From Sorangium cellulosum (GTDB lineage: Bacteria > Myxococcota_A > Polyangia > Polyangiales > Polyangiaceae), in assembly GCA_020720045.1 (NCBI GenBank), contig DYPH01000039.1, forward strand, positions 1-43,556: a DNA stretch of 43,556 bases, in the 5' to 3' direction. Of this stretch, positions 24,494-32,021 are shown piece by piece; within the stretch, counting starts at the first letter, position 1; each line of letters begins with the position of its first letter. Both the position numbers and the translations under genes were made by a program. A model generated the notes under the pieces. The model was not told where the DNA came from and made no database searches. It saw only the letters and a program-made list of their open reading frames with translations.

Positions 24494-26164
24494 ATGATCC
24501 TGCTCGACAACGTCCAGAAGCGGTTCGGCCCGAAGATTCTCTTCGAAAACGTCACGATGCAGTTCGATCCCGGCAAGCGCTACGGCCTTACGGGGGCGAA
24601 CGGCGCCGGCAAATCGACGCTGCTCAAGATGCTTGGCGGCGACGAAGAGACCGACCAGGGGTCGATCACGATCCCGGGCAACATGCGCCTCGGCGTGCTC
24701 CGCCAGAACCACTTCGAGTACGACAAACAACGCATCATCGACGCCGTCCTCATGGGGAACAAGCGGCTCTGGTCGGCGATGCAGGAGAAAGAGCACCTCT
24801 ACACGCAAGAGATCACCGACGAAGTCGGCATGCGTCTCGGCGAACTTGAGGGCGTCGTCGGCGAAGAAGACGGCTACACCGCCGATTCACGCGCCGCCGA
24901 ACTGCTCATCGGTCTCGGCATTCCCGAGCGCAAACACAACGACACGATGAGCAGTTTGAGCGGCGGCTATAAGCTCCGCGTTCTCCTTGCTCAGGTGCTC
25001 TTTGGCGCGCCCGATGTCCTCCTCCTCGACGAACCGACGAACCATCTCGATCTCGAGTCGATCGCCTGGCTGGAAGAGTTCCTCATCGGCTACCCGGGCC
25101 TCGTGGTGACGGTTAGCCACGACCGTCACTTCCTCAATGCGATCGTCACCCACGTCGCCGACGTAGACTACCAGACGATCACCGTTTATACCGGTGATTA
25201 CGAGGACTTCGTCGAACAGAAGTACGACGAGCGCAAGAAGGCGGAGGCCCAGAATGCGGCGGCCAAGAAGAAGATTGCCGAACTCCAACAGTTCGTCGAT
25301 CGCTTCGGCTCCCACGCGTCGAAGAGCAAGCAGGCTCAGTCGCGTTTGAAGCAGATGGACAAGCTGGAAGTGAAGGATCTCAAACGTTCTTCACTCGTAC
25401 GACCCTTCGTGCGCTTTGAGTTCGAAAAGCCCTCGGGCCGTGACGTCCTCCGTATGGAAACCGTCACCAAGAGCTTCGTTCAGGACGACGGCACCACGCG
25501 CAAAGTCCTCAACAAGCTCAATCTCAACCTCAATCGCGGTGATCGCGTGGCGATCATTGGCCCGAACGGCGTCGGTAAATCGACGCTGTTGAAGCTCATG
25601 GTTGGCGCCCTCGACACCAAAGACCTGATGGGCGAGGCGCCGACGGTCCCCGATGATGGGACGGTCCGCTGGGGTTTCGACGCAAACGTCGGCTATTTCG
25701 CCCAAGACCACCACGAAGCGCTCGGCCGCACCGCCGCCGGGACGAACGCCTTCCAGTGGCTCTACCAGTTCGACAAGCTTCGCCCCCAGGAAGAGGTCCG
25801 CGGCGTCCTCGGCCGGCTGCTTTTCTCCGGCGATCAGGCGCTCAAGGACACGTCGTCCCTAAGCGGCGGCGAGTGCGCGCGCCTGCTCCTCGGGAAGCTC
25901 GTGCTCCTGAAGCACAACGTCTTGATCCTCGACGAACCGACCAACCACCTCGACATTGAGTCGATTGAAGGACTGATTGAAGGGCTCCAGCTCTTCAAGG
26001 GGACCGTCGTCTTCGTCGCCCACGACCGCCACTTCGTCAATTCGCTCGCCACGCGCATCGTCGAGCTCACGCCGAGCGACGACGGCGCCAAGGTGAACGA
26101 CTTCGGCGGAAGCTATGAGGAATTCCTCGAGCGCTTCGGCCGCGACTACGGCCGCAAAGAGTGA
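24494..26164 (+). CDS. ybiT: ABC-F family ATPase, YbiT type
   Basis: 556 residues, soluble, two ATPase domains and no membrane part: an ABC-F protein, acting on ribosomes during translation. Domain 1 has Walker A GANGAGKS at about 34-41, signature LSGGYKLR and Walker B VLLLDEPTNHLD. A helical linker holds FVDRFGSHASKSKQAQSR. Domain 2 has GPNGVGKS at about 356, LSGGECAR at about 456 and LILDEPTNHLD. Linker and insert match YbiT more than EttA or Uup. ATG 24494 (AGGGGC upstream) gives the family N-terminus MILLDNVQKRFG. A strong terminator follows. It is divergent from the giant kinase. Confidence 0.93.
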   Translation: MILLDNVQKRFGPKILFENVTMQFDPGKRYGLTGANGAGKSTLLKMLGGDEETDQGSITIPGNMRLGVLRQNHFEYDKQRIIDAVLMGNKRLWSAMQEKEHLYTQEITDEVGMRLGELEGVVGEEDGYTADSRAAELLIGLGIPERKHNDTMSSLSGGYKLRVLLAQVLFGAPDVLLLDEPTNHLDLESIAWLEEFLIGYPGLVVTVSHDRHFLNAIVTHVADVDYQTITVYTGDYEDFVEQKYDERKKAEAQNAAAKKKIAELQQFVDRFGSHASKSKQAQSRLKQMDKLEVKDLKRSSLVRPFVRFEFEKPSGRDVLRMETVTKSFVQDDGTTRKVLNKLNLNLNRGDRVAIIGPNGVGKSTLLKLMVGALDTKDLMGEAPTVPDDGTVRWGFDANVGYFAQDHHEALGRTAAGTNAFQWLYQFDKLRPQEEVRGVLGRLLFSGDQALKDTSSLSGGECARLLLGKLVLLKHNVLILDEPTNHLDIESIEGLIEGLQLFKGTVVFVAHDRHFVNSLATRIVELTPSDDGAKVNDFGGSYEEFLERFGRDYGRKE

Positions 26165-26206
26165 GCGCGCGCGGGGCAACCGGCCCGCGCTAGTAGACGA
26201 ATCTGC

Positions 26207-26239
26207 AAATGCCTCCGGGGCCCTCGGAGGCATTTTTTT
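26207..26239 (+). terminator. Rho-independent terminator after ybiT
   Basis: AAATGCCTCCG (26207-26217) pairs perfectly with CGGAGGCATTT (26225-26235), with a seven-base loop and a seven-T run (26233-26239). Confidence 0.95.
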
Positions 26240-26328
26240 GCGTAGGCATCGATGCACCACTGCCGCAACCGATTGCTGCAAAGATGCCTCATTGGGGCGA
26301 CGGACGATTTGAAGTAGCGATTGAGGCT

Positions 26329-26931
26329 ATGAAACGACAGCGCCTCGGCCTCGCCGCCCTCACCCTCGTCTCGCAGACCGGTTGCTTCGGCAAATTCGCG
26401 CTCGTACGCGCCGTCTAAGGCATCAACGACGGCGTCGGCAACAAGGTGCTGAAGAGCCTCGTGACCTGGGTCTTCGTCATCGTCCCCGTCTATGCGGTCG
26501 CCGGGTTCCTCGATTTCGTGATCTTCAATACGATCGAGTTCTACTCGGGGAGCAACCCGGTCGGCAGCGGCCCGGTCACGCGGAGCTACGCGCACGGCGG
26601 CGACGAACTCCATGTAACGTACACTAAAGAGGGCGGAAAGATCGTCGCCAACATCCGCCATGAGCGTGACGGCAAGCTCGTGAAGGAATCGCACCTCGTC
26701 GACGACGGCGTCCGCGTCTCAATGAAGACCGAGCTCCTCGCCGGCGGCGACCCGGTTCCGACGTCGGTCTCGGCGGTCCGCAACGCCGACGGCTCGGTCG
26801 TCGTCGATCGTGGCGACGGCCCGGAAACGATGAAACCCGGCACCGCCGCCGAGCTGCCGAGAGCCAAGTCGCCGAAGCGACCGCGACCCGCTGAAGCAGT
26901 TGGCCTTCTACCGGCCGGCAAGCTGGGGTAG
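26329..26931 (+). pseudogene. DUF3332-family lipoprotein gene interrupted by one stop codon
   Basis: Read through, the frame encodes about 200 residues of a DUF3332-type protein: a short signal (MKRQRLGLAALTLVSQTGCF, lipobox-like QTGC), FGKFAL, then VGNKVLKSLVTW, a hydrophobic helix (VFVIVPVYAVAGFLDFVIF) and the family sequence NTIEFYSGSNPV. Codon 30 is TAA (26416-26418), where relatives carry a sense codon before the xxN-x-x-VGNK segment; one base change from TAC or TAT would restore it. The two halves are in the same frame with no shift. It is therefore a recent nonsense mutation, a sequencing error, or less likely recoding. The downstream half alone (from ATG 26446) would lack the signal. 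Confidence 0.8.
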
Positions 26932-26940
26932 ACCGCACGC

Positions 26941-27873
26941 ATGCTCGCTCGCACGCTCGCCATCGCGGCGAACACCTACCGCGAAGCCGTACGGGCCCGT
27001 GTCCTCCACGGGCTCCTCGCGCTCGCGTTCGCCGCGACGCTCTACGCGATCTTCCTCGGCGCTCTTTCTCTGAATCAAGATGCACGCGTTGTTGCCGATG
27101 TAGGGGCGGCAACGCTTTCGCTTTTTTCCGTCCTTGTCGCCATTGTTCTCGGAGCAACGAGCCTTCAGCGCGAGGTCGAGTACAAGACGCTCTTTCCGAT
27201 TTTGACGCGCAAATTGCGGCGTCATGAGTTTCTCATTGGGAAACTGCTCGGAATGATTTTGACGATCTTCGTCTTTGTCTGTCTCGACGGCGCAGCGATT
27301 CTCGCGATCCTCGCCTCCCTCGGAGGTGTATCGAAAGGGCTCCTCGCCGGCGTCGTCGTTGGGGCATTGGCGCTCCTCGCAGGATTGTTCACCTGGCGGA
27401 AGCGCGACCGAGATTATATTGTAATTCCATGGGCCGCTGCCCTCTTCGGCGTGATGGCGCTCCTCGCCGAACCGGAGGCCTCCGAGCGGCGGCTGGTGCT
27501 TGCCAGCGTCACGCTGACGCTCGCCGAGAGCGCGATTGTCTCGGCGCTCGCCCTGTTCTTTTCGAGCTTCTCTTCCCCGTTCTTGACGGCCATTTTTACG
27601 CTCGCCGTCTTCCTCATTGGCCGTTCTGCCGACACGGCGACCCATCTCCCCCCGAAGGTCGTCGGTCCGTTCCTGGCTGATTTGGTGGGGAACTTTGCAA
27701 AGATCCTCCCTAACTTGCATCTTTTCGTCCCGCCGCGACCGCTGCTTCTTGGGGAGATCCCCGAGAAGCCTCTGTGGCCCTATGTAGGGCGGGCGCTCGG
27801 CTATGCGAGTGCGGTGACCGCCGCGCTCACCGGCGGCGCGGTGCTCGCGTTTCGGAAGCGCGACCTGACGTGA
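26941..27873 (+). CDS. ABC-2 type transporter permease
   Basis: 310 residues with about six membrane helices: near 20-40, 60-78, 105-130, 135-150, 160-180 and 195-230, and a last one near the end. The opening ARTLAIAANTYREAVRARVL and the segment REVEYKTLFPILTRKLRRHEFLIGK are typical of NosY/ABC-2 permeases that pair with a separate ATPase. No ATPase gene is adjacent; the nearest, ybiT, is an ABC-F protein and not a transporter subunit. The stop overlaps the GTG of the next gene. The substrate is unknown. Confidence 0.85.
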   Translation: MLARTLAIAANTYREAVRARVLHGLLALAFAATLYAIFLGALSLNQDARVVADVGAATLSLFSVLVAIVLGATSLQREVEYKTLFPILTRKLRRHEFLIGKLLGMILTIFVFVCLDGAAILAILASLGGVSKGLLAGVVVGALALLAGLFTWRKRDRDYIVIPWAAALFGVMALLAEPEASERRLVLASVTLTLAESAIVSALALFFSSFSSPFLTAIFTLAVFLIGRSADTATHLPPKVVGPFLADLVGNFAKILPNLHLFVPPRPLLLGEIPEKPLWPYVGRALGYASAVTAALTGGAVLAFRKRDLT

Positions 27874-28475
27874 AGCGCCCCGTTGGTGGCCTGCGCCGCG
27901 CCGTGCTTGCGTTGGCCCTCGGAGCCGTCGTCCTCAGCGCGGGGGCCTGGCGCACCCATCGTGGCGCCCAAGAGGCGCTCGCGGCGAGCGAAGCGGCGGA
28001 GGTCAAAGGGGACGCCCTCGGGGCGATTCTTGAAGCGTATCGGGCGGCTACGCTGCGCCTCCCCGGGGATCCTCTTGCCGACGACGGCGTCGCCCGCCTC
28101 TTCGATCTCGCCGCGCGTGCCCAGGCCCGCGACGACCGGACGGCCGCCGCCCTCGCTTGGCGCGCTGTCGACGCCAGCGCCATCGCGACGCGCGGCCCCT
28201 TCGGCCCCTCGGAAGCGCTTCGGGAACGCGCACGGAAGGCGCTCGAAGGCGCCGCCGAAACAGCTGCAAATGCCCGAACTCCCTCGGGAAAACTTGTCCC
28301 CAAGAGCGACTCAGTCGCCTACGACGTCCGCGGCGATGCACGCCTCGAAAACCCGCATCTCCCCTCGCCGCTCCGCGCGTCTGCGATCGCCGCGCTTGTC
28401 TTGCTCGTGCTCGTCCTTGCGATTCCTAGACGTCGGAGCGAGGCGACGCTGCGCGCAACCGCGGAAAAGAGCTGA
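27870..28475 (+). CDS. Hypothetical membrane protein with an N- and a C-terminal helix
   Basis: 201 residues from GTG 27870, which overlaps the permease stop (GTGA). One membrane helix lies near residues 9-27 (AVLALALGAVVLSAG), then a helical soluble domain of about 130 residues (GDALGAILEAYRAATL, ARAQARDDRTAAALAWRAVD; TPR-like in style), and a second helix near the C-terminus (SAIAALVLLVLVLAIP). The soluble part should lie in the periplasm. Coupling suggests it works with the permease. It precedes the aminomutase genes by 57 bp. Confidence 0.7.
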   Translation: MKRPVGGLRRAVLALALGAVVLSAGAWRTHRGAQEALAASEAAEVKGDALGAILEAYRAATLRLPGDPLADDGVARLFDLAARAQARDDRTAAALAWRAVDASAIATRGPFGPSEALRERARKALEGAAETAANARTPSGKLVPKSDSVAYDVRGDARLENPHLPSPLRASAIAALVLLVLVLAIPRRRSEATLRATAEKS

Positions 28476-28532
28476 CGTCTCCTCCAAGTTCCGTTTGCGA
28501 ACCGGCGCTCGTTTGTGCGATGCGCGTGGGCC

Positions 28533-30110
28533 ATGGCAACCGTTCCCGTAGACGAAGGCAAAGTGCGCGCGTGCCGTGAGCTTGCCGCGAATATCGCGCG
28601 CGATGTGCAGGGATACATCAATCAGCACACGTCGGTCGGTGTAGAGCGCACGATTCTGCGCGCTTATGGCGCCGAAGGGGCCGACGCCGAAGGGGCGCCC
28701 CTCGTGAATTTGGCGGTTGACCGCTACAAGGACGCCGGGCTCCTCGATCGGGGGATCCTCTACTTCGTCGGCCGCGCGCTCCTCGGCGGGTCCCGAAGCG
28801 TCCAGGAAGCGGCGGAGGCGCTCGCCTACGGCGACCTCGACACCGGGGAAGGTGGCCCATCGCTTGAAGAAATTCGCGAAGCGCTCCGCCAGCCGACCAT
28901 CGACGCCCTCGCCCGCATCGACGGCGCCCGCGACCAGCGCGACGCCCTACGCGCAAGCTTCCCGGAGGCGCCAGCCCCTCACAAGTACGTGATCGTTGCG
29001 ACCGGCAACATCTGGGACGACGCCCTTCAGGCGAAGGCGGCCGCCTACGGGGGGGCCGACATCGTCGCCGTCATTCGCGCTACCGCGCAATCGCTCCTCG
29101 ATTACGTCCCCGATGGCGCCACCACCGAGGGCTTCGGCGGCACGTTTGCGACGCAGGAAAACTTCAAGATCATTCGTAAAGCGACGAATGAAGCGGCGAA
29201 AGAGTACGGGCGTTACATCCAGCAGACCAACTATTCTTCCGGCCTCTGCATGGCGGAGATTGCCTGGATGGCGGCCGTCGAGGGGCTCGACATGCTCCTC
29301 AATGATGCCATGTACGGCATCCTCTTCCGTGACATCAACCCATGCCGCAACTTCGTCGATCAGTACGTCGCCCGACGCATTATCGGCCGCGCAGGCATCA
29401 TCATTAATACCGGTGAAGACAACTACTTGACGACTGCCGATGCCGTCGAGAAGGCGCACACAGTCCTCGCGAGCCAGTTCATCAATGAGGCTTTTGCCCA
29501 CAATGCGGGCGTCTCCGACGAGAAGCTTGGGCTCGGCCACGCCTACGAAATCAATCCGTCGATTGAGAACAGCTTTCTCTTCGAGCTGTCTCAAGCTCAG
29601 CTCATTCGTCAAATCTTCCCCCAGCACCCGATCAAATGGATGCCGCCGACGAAGTTCAAGACGGGAGACATCTTCCAGAGCCACGTCCACGACGCGATGT
29701 TCAACCTGGTCGGCGTCATGACGAACCAGAGCATCGAACTCCTCGGGATGTTCAGCGAGGCGATCCACAACCCGATGTTGATGGATCGCTTCCTCAGCCT
29801 CAAAGCGACCAAGTACGTCTTCAACACGGCGAAAGACTTCGGCGACGAGATCGAGTTCAAGAAGGACGGGATCGTCGCGAAACGCGCGGTGCAGGTCCTC
29901 GATGAAGCGCTTGAGCTCCTCCAAACCGTTGAAAAAGAAACGATTTGGGGAGCGATCGCCCGTGGAGATTTCGCCGACGTAAAGCGCCTTCGGGATGGCG
30001 GCAAAGGCTATAAGGGGGTCGTTGCGCGGCATCCCGAGTATCTGAATCCTCTATTGAGCCTCCTCGAAGGCGATGCAAAAGGCGGCGAAGCTGCCGGAAC
30101 GGGGGGTTGA
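28533..30110 (+). CDS. kamD: Lysine 5,6-aminomutase, alpha subunit
   Basis: 525 residues. With KamE it moves the terminal amino group of D-lysine or L-beta-lysine from C6 to C5, using adenosylcobalamin and PLP, a step known from anaerobic lysine fermentation. The large subunit provides the TIM-barrel active site. Conserved blocks include NQHTSVGVERTILRAYG, GGADIVAVIRATAQSLLDYV, NYSSGLCMAEIAWMAAVEGL and the C-terminal PTKFKTGDIFQSHVHDAMFN. I use ATG 28533; six extra codons to 28515 lack support. The kamE ATG follows the stop by one base, so the subunits are made together. No other lysine-fermentation gene is in the window. Confidence 0.94.
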   Translation: MATVPVDEGKVRACRELAANIARDVQGYINQHTSVGVERTILRAYGAEGADAEGAPLVNLAVDRYKDAGLLDRGILYFVGRALLGGSRSVQEAAEALAYGDLDTGEGGPSLEEIREALRQPTIDALARIDGARDQRDALRASFPEAPAPHKYVIVATGNIWDDALQAKAAAYGGADIVAVIRATAQSLLDYVPDGATTEGFGGTFATQENFKIIRKATNEAAKEYGRYIQQTNYSSGLCMAEIAWMAAVEGLDMLLNDAMYGILFRDINPCRNFVDQYVARRIIGRAGIIINTGEDNYLTTADAVEKAHTVLASQFINEAFAHNAGVSDEKLGLGHAYEINPSIENSFLFELSQAQLIRQIFPQHPIKWMPPTKFKTGDIFQSHVHDAMFNLVGVMTNQSIELLGMFSEAIHNPMLMDRFLSLKATKYVFNTAKDFGDEIEFKKDGIVAKRAVQVLDEALELLQTVEKETIWGAIARGDFADVKRLRDGGKGYKGVVARHPEYLNPLLSLLEGDAKGGEAAGTGG

Positions 30111-30111
30111 A

Positions 30112-30843
30112 ATGAGCGACGAAAAGCAGCTTCTTCGCGCCTACGGCGACCGCCGCGGCGACGGAATGATCCAGCTCTCCTTCACGCTGGAGGTCGCCCC
30201 TGGGGCGCGCGCCCGCGAGGCGGCGAAGCGTTTTGCGGAACTCCACGGCATCCACGAGCCGCTCGTCGCATCGATGGAGGAGGTCGCCCCCGGATTTTCC
30301 CTCTTCGTCGTCTACGGCCACTCCCAGCACGCCGTCGATCTCGCCACCATCGAGGTCCCCGAGCTCCGCACCGAAGCGCTCTCCCGCGAGGTCGTCTACG
30401 CGCGCATCCAGGAAAAACTCGGGCGAAAGCTCGTCGTCGTCGGGGCGTGCACCGGCTTCGACGCCCACACCGTCGGCATCGACGCGATCCTCAACTACAA
30501 GGGATTCTCCGGCGACAAGGGGCTCGAGTCCTACAAGTGCTTCGAGGCCTACAATCTAGGCGCTCAGGTCGAAAACGAGCAGCTCCTCGCGCGGGCCCTC
30601 GCCGTCAACGCCGACGCGATCCTGATCAGCCAGATCATCACCCAGCGAAACAGCCACAAGGAAAATGCGGCTGCGTTCATCGAACTCTTGAATCAACAAG
30701 GGCTCCGGGACCGGTTTGTTTGCCTCCTCGGCGGGCCGCGTATCGACCACAAACTCGCCCTCGAACTCGGCTTTGATGCCGGCTTCGGAACGGGGACCAA
30801 ACCGGGCGACGTCGCCAGCTACCTGGTGGAGCGGCTCGCCTAA
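30112..30843 (+). CDS. kamE: Lysine 5,6-aminomutase, beta subunit
   Basis: 243 residues. This subunit carries the cobalamin-binding Rossmann domain and the PLP lysine. The base-off B12 motif is D117-A-H119-T-V-G122. Lys130 in NYKGF is the expected PLP Schiff-base residue, and its 11-residue offset from the motif His matches the described Clostridium enzyme (His133/Lys144). The N-terminal ~100 residues are the dimerisation and PLP part. ATG 30112 has a G-rich upstream stretch (GGGGGGTTGA). The transcript ends at a clear hairpin (30864-30893). Confidence 0.95.
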   Translation: MSDEKQLLRAYGDRRGDGMIQLSFTLEVAPGARAREAAKRFAELHGIHEPLVASMEEVAPGFSLFVVYGHSQHAVDLATIEVPELRTEALSREVVYARIQEKLGRKLVVVGACTGFDAHTVGIDAILNYKGFSGDKGLESYKCFEAYNLGAQVENEQLLARALAVNADAILISQIITQRNSHKENAAAFIELLNQQGLRDRFVCLLGGPRIDHKLALELGFDAGFGTGTKPGDVASYLVERLA

Positions 30844-30863
30844 CAGCCTGCTTTAGAAGCAAA

Positions 30864-30900
30864 AAGGCCTCCGTGAGAATTCACGGGGGCCTTCTTCGTT
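30864..30900 (+). terminator. Terminator after kamDE
   Basis: AAGGCCTCCGTGA (30864-30876) pairs with TCACGGGGGCCTT (30881-30893) over 13 bp with one G-T pair and a four-base loop, followed by CTTCGTT. It lies 20 bp from the convergent bfd end. Confidence 0.8.
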
Positions 30901-30919
30901 CGGGTGCATCAATCCTCGT

Positions 30920-31225
30920 TTACGCAGCCGCTTCCGCTGCGCGTCCGCCCAGAACCGCCGAAGCCGGTGAGGAACCGGCGCGCAGAGCGGTAGCGGCAAT
31001 CACCGGAAGACGCGTGTGAGCGGGTGCGGCCGCTATTCCTTCGGCGGCGACCTCGAAGTGCTCTTCGATCAAATCCTCGATGCAGCCGTGGCAGGCGCCG
31101 CAATCGCCGCCAGCGCGGCAGGAACGGGTGACCTCCTCACGGGTGTGGGCACCATCGGCAATGGCGGCGCGAACCCGGTCGTCGGTGACGGCGAAGCAGC
31201 AGCAGACGTACATCGTGACGAGCAT
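30920..31225 (-). CDS. bfd: Bacterioferritin-associated ferredoxin
   Basis: 101 residues. A [2Fe-2S] protein that, in studied bacteria, binds bacterioferritin and passes electrons to the haem to release stored iron. Cluster ligands are C8 and C10 (MYVCCCF) and C42 and C45 (DCGACHGC), matching the C-x-C...C-x-x-C spacing. An extra Cys9 sits between the first two. A tail of about 40 residues (A/P/R-rich) goes beyond the usual length of about 65. The start is ATG 31225 or ATG 31213 (MYVCCC, the family N-terminus); the first has only a weak ribosome site. It sits directly downstream of the long inverted repeat at 31231-31274. Confidence 0.9.
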   Translation of the reverse strand: MLVTMYVCCCFAVTDDRVRAAIADGAHTREEVTRSCRAGGDCGACHGCIEDLIEEHFEVAAEGIAAAPAHTRLPVIAATALRAGSSPASAVLGGRAAEAAA

Positions 31226-31230
31226 CTTAG

Positions 31231-31274
31231 TGAAAACGGTTATCGATACAAGAGGAAATCGATAACCGTTTTCA
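31231..31274 (-). promoter_or_regulatory. 17-bp perfect inverted repeat, likely iron operator of bfd
   Basis: TGAAAACGGTTATCGAT (31231-31247) and ATCGATAACCGTTTTCA (31258-31274) are exact reverse complements separated by 10 bases. The element ends 5 bp before the bfd ATG at 31225. Each arm also resembles a degenerate 7-1-7 Fur box (TGAAAAC-G-GTTATCG). On the minus strand TTGAAA (31270-31275) and TTGTAT, 18 bases apart, could be -35 and -10 within the element. As RNA it could also form a 17-bp hairpin covering the ribosome site. Confidence 0.7.
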
Positions 31275-31279
31275 ACAAG

Positions 31280-31324
31280 CCCAAAAAGAGAGGCCCCCGT
31301 TGCCATGGGCAGACAGGGGGCCTC
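31280..31324 (-). terminator. Terminator after bfr
   Basis: On the minus strand GAGGCCCCC and GGGGGCCTC (31316-31324 and 31290-31298) form a 9-bp stem with a 17-base loop, followed by TCTTTTTGGG. It separates bfr from the downstream bfd promoter region. Confidence 0.8.
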
Positions 31325-31350
31325 GCGAAGTACCGGATTCTACGAAAGAA

Positions 31351-31821
31351 TCAGCCGTGAATTTGCTGGGCGAGGTAGTTCTGCTCGCCGACCTGCTTGA
31401 GGAGGTCGAACTGAGCTTCAAGCCAGTCGACGTGCTCCTCCTCCGCCTGCAGGATTTCGATGAGGAGCGCTTCCGAGCCGTGGTCGGCGACCGAACGGCA
31501 GTGGCCGATCGCCTTCTTCAGGAGCGGGATCGCAGTGAGCTCCACCGCGTAGTCGTTCTTGAAGATTTCGGGGACGGTCGTCCCGACTTGGAGTTTCGAG
31601 AGCCGCTGCAAGTTCGGAAGCCCCTCCAGGAAGAGGATGCGCTCGATGAGCTTGTCGGCGTGCTTCATCTCGTCGATCGACTCGTGATGGATGTAGTCCG
31701 CAAGCTTCTTGAAGCCCCAGTTCTTGCACATCTTCGCGTGCAAGAAATACTGATTGATGGCGGTCAGTTCGCCGGTGAGGATTTCGTTGAGGAGATCGAT
31801 AACGGTGGCGTCACCCTTCAT
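31351..31821 (-). CDS. bfr: Bacterioferritin
   Basis: 156 residues, the usual length. It assembles into a 24-subunit cage that oxidises Fe(II) and stores iron as a mineral, with haem between subunit pairs. Ferroxidase residues are E18, E51 and H54 (ESIDEMKHADKL), the second Glu in the NDYAVELTAIP segment, and EEEH near 127-130. M52 is the haem ligand that distinguishes it from ferritin. ATG 31821 follows GAGGG; the 11 codons upstream in frame are dropped because M-KGDATVIDLL is the standard N-terminus. It has its own terminator before bfd. Confidence 0.96.
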   Translation of the reverse strand: MKGDATVIDLLNEILTGELTAINQYFLHAKMCKNWGFKKLADYIHHESIDEMKHADKLIERILFLEGLPNLQRLSKLQVGTTVPEIFKNDYAVELTAIPLLKKAIGHCRSVADHGSEALLIEILQAEEEHVDWLEAQFDLLKQVGEQNYLAQQIHG

Positions 31822-32021
31822 AGCCCTCGATGTAAACACCGGGACGGGCACCAAGGCAAGCGCTCCGATCGACCCGGACGCATCTTCCTAAAAAGACCGA
31901 TGATTCGACCGCGGTAGCCGGTTTCGGTGGCGGAACTCTTACGCGGGGACCGGTCCCCCTCTTTCCGCGATCACTCGCGCTTCCCAATGACGATGAAAGT
32001 CATGTTCGGCAAGGAGTCGGT

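Noticed and set aside
24358-24576. N-terminal extension of the giant kinase
   Set aside because: The extra residues are low-quality sequence that would overlap the ybiT start region; codon use and residue mix differ from the rest.
26446-26931. Separate 161-residue gene downstream of ybiT
   Set aside because: Its start falls inside the DUF3332 family domain and the missing signal half lies in the same frame just upstream, so it is one broken gene.
26941-27720. 270-codon minus-strand frame (26908-27720) over the permease
   Set aside because: It is highly charged (R/E/D/N) with no domain; the plus strand encodes a regular multi-helix permease.
31945-31958. GGGGACCGGTCCCC perfect palindrome
   Set aside because: It is a 14-bp palindrome without loop in the lptD-bfr gap; it could be a binding site, but there is no T-run, no partner copy and high GC makes such palindromes frequent.
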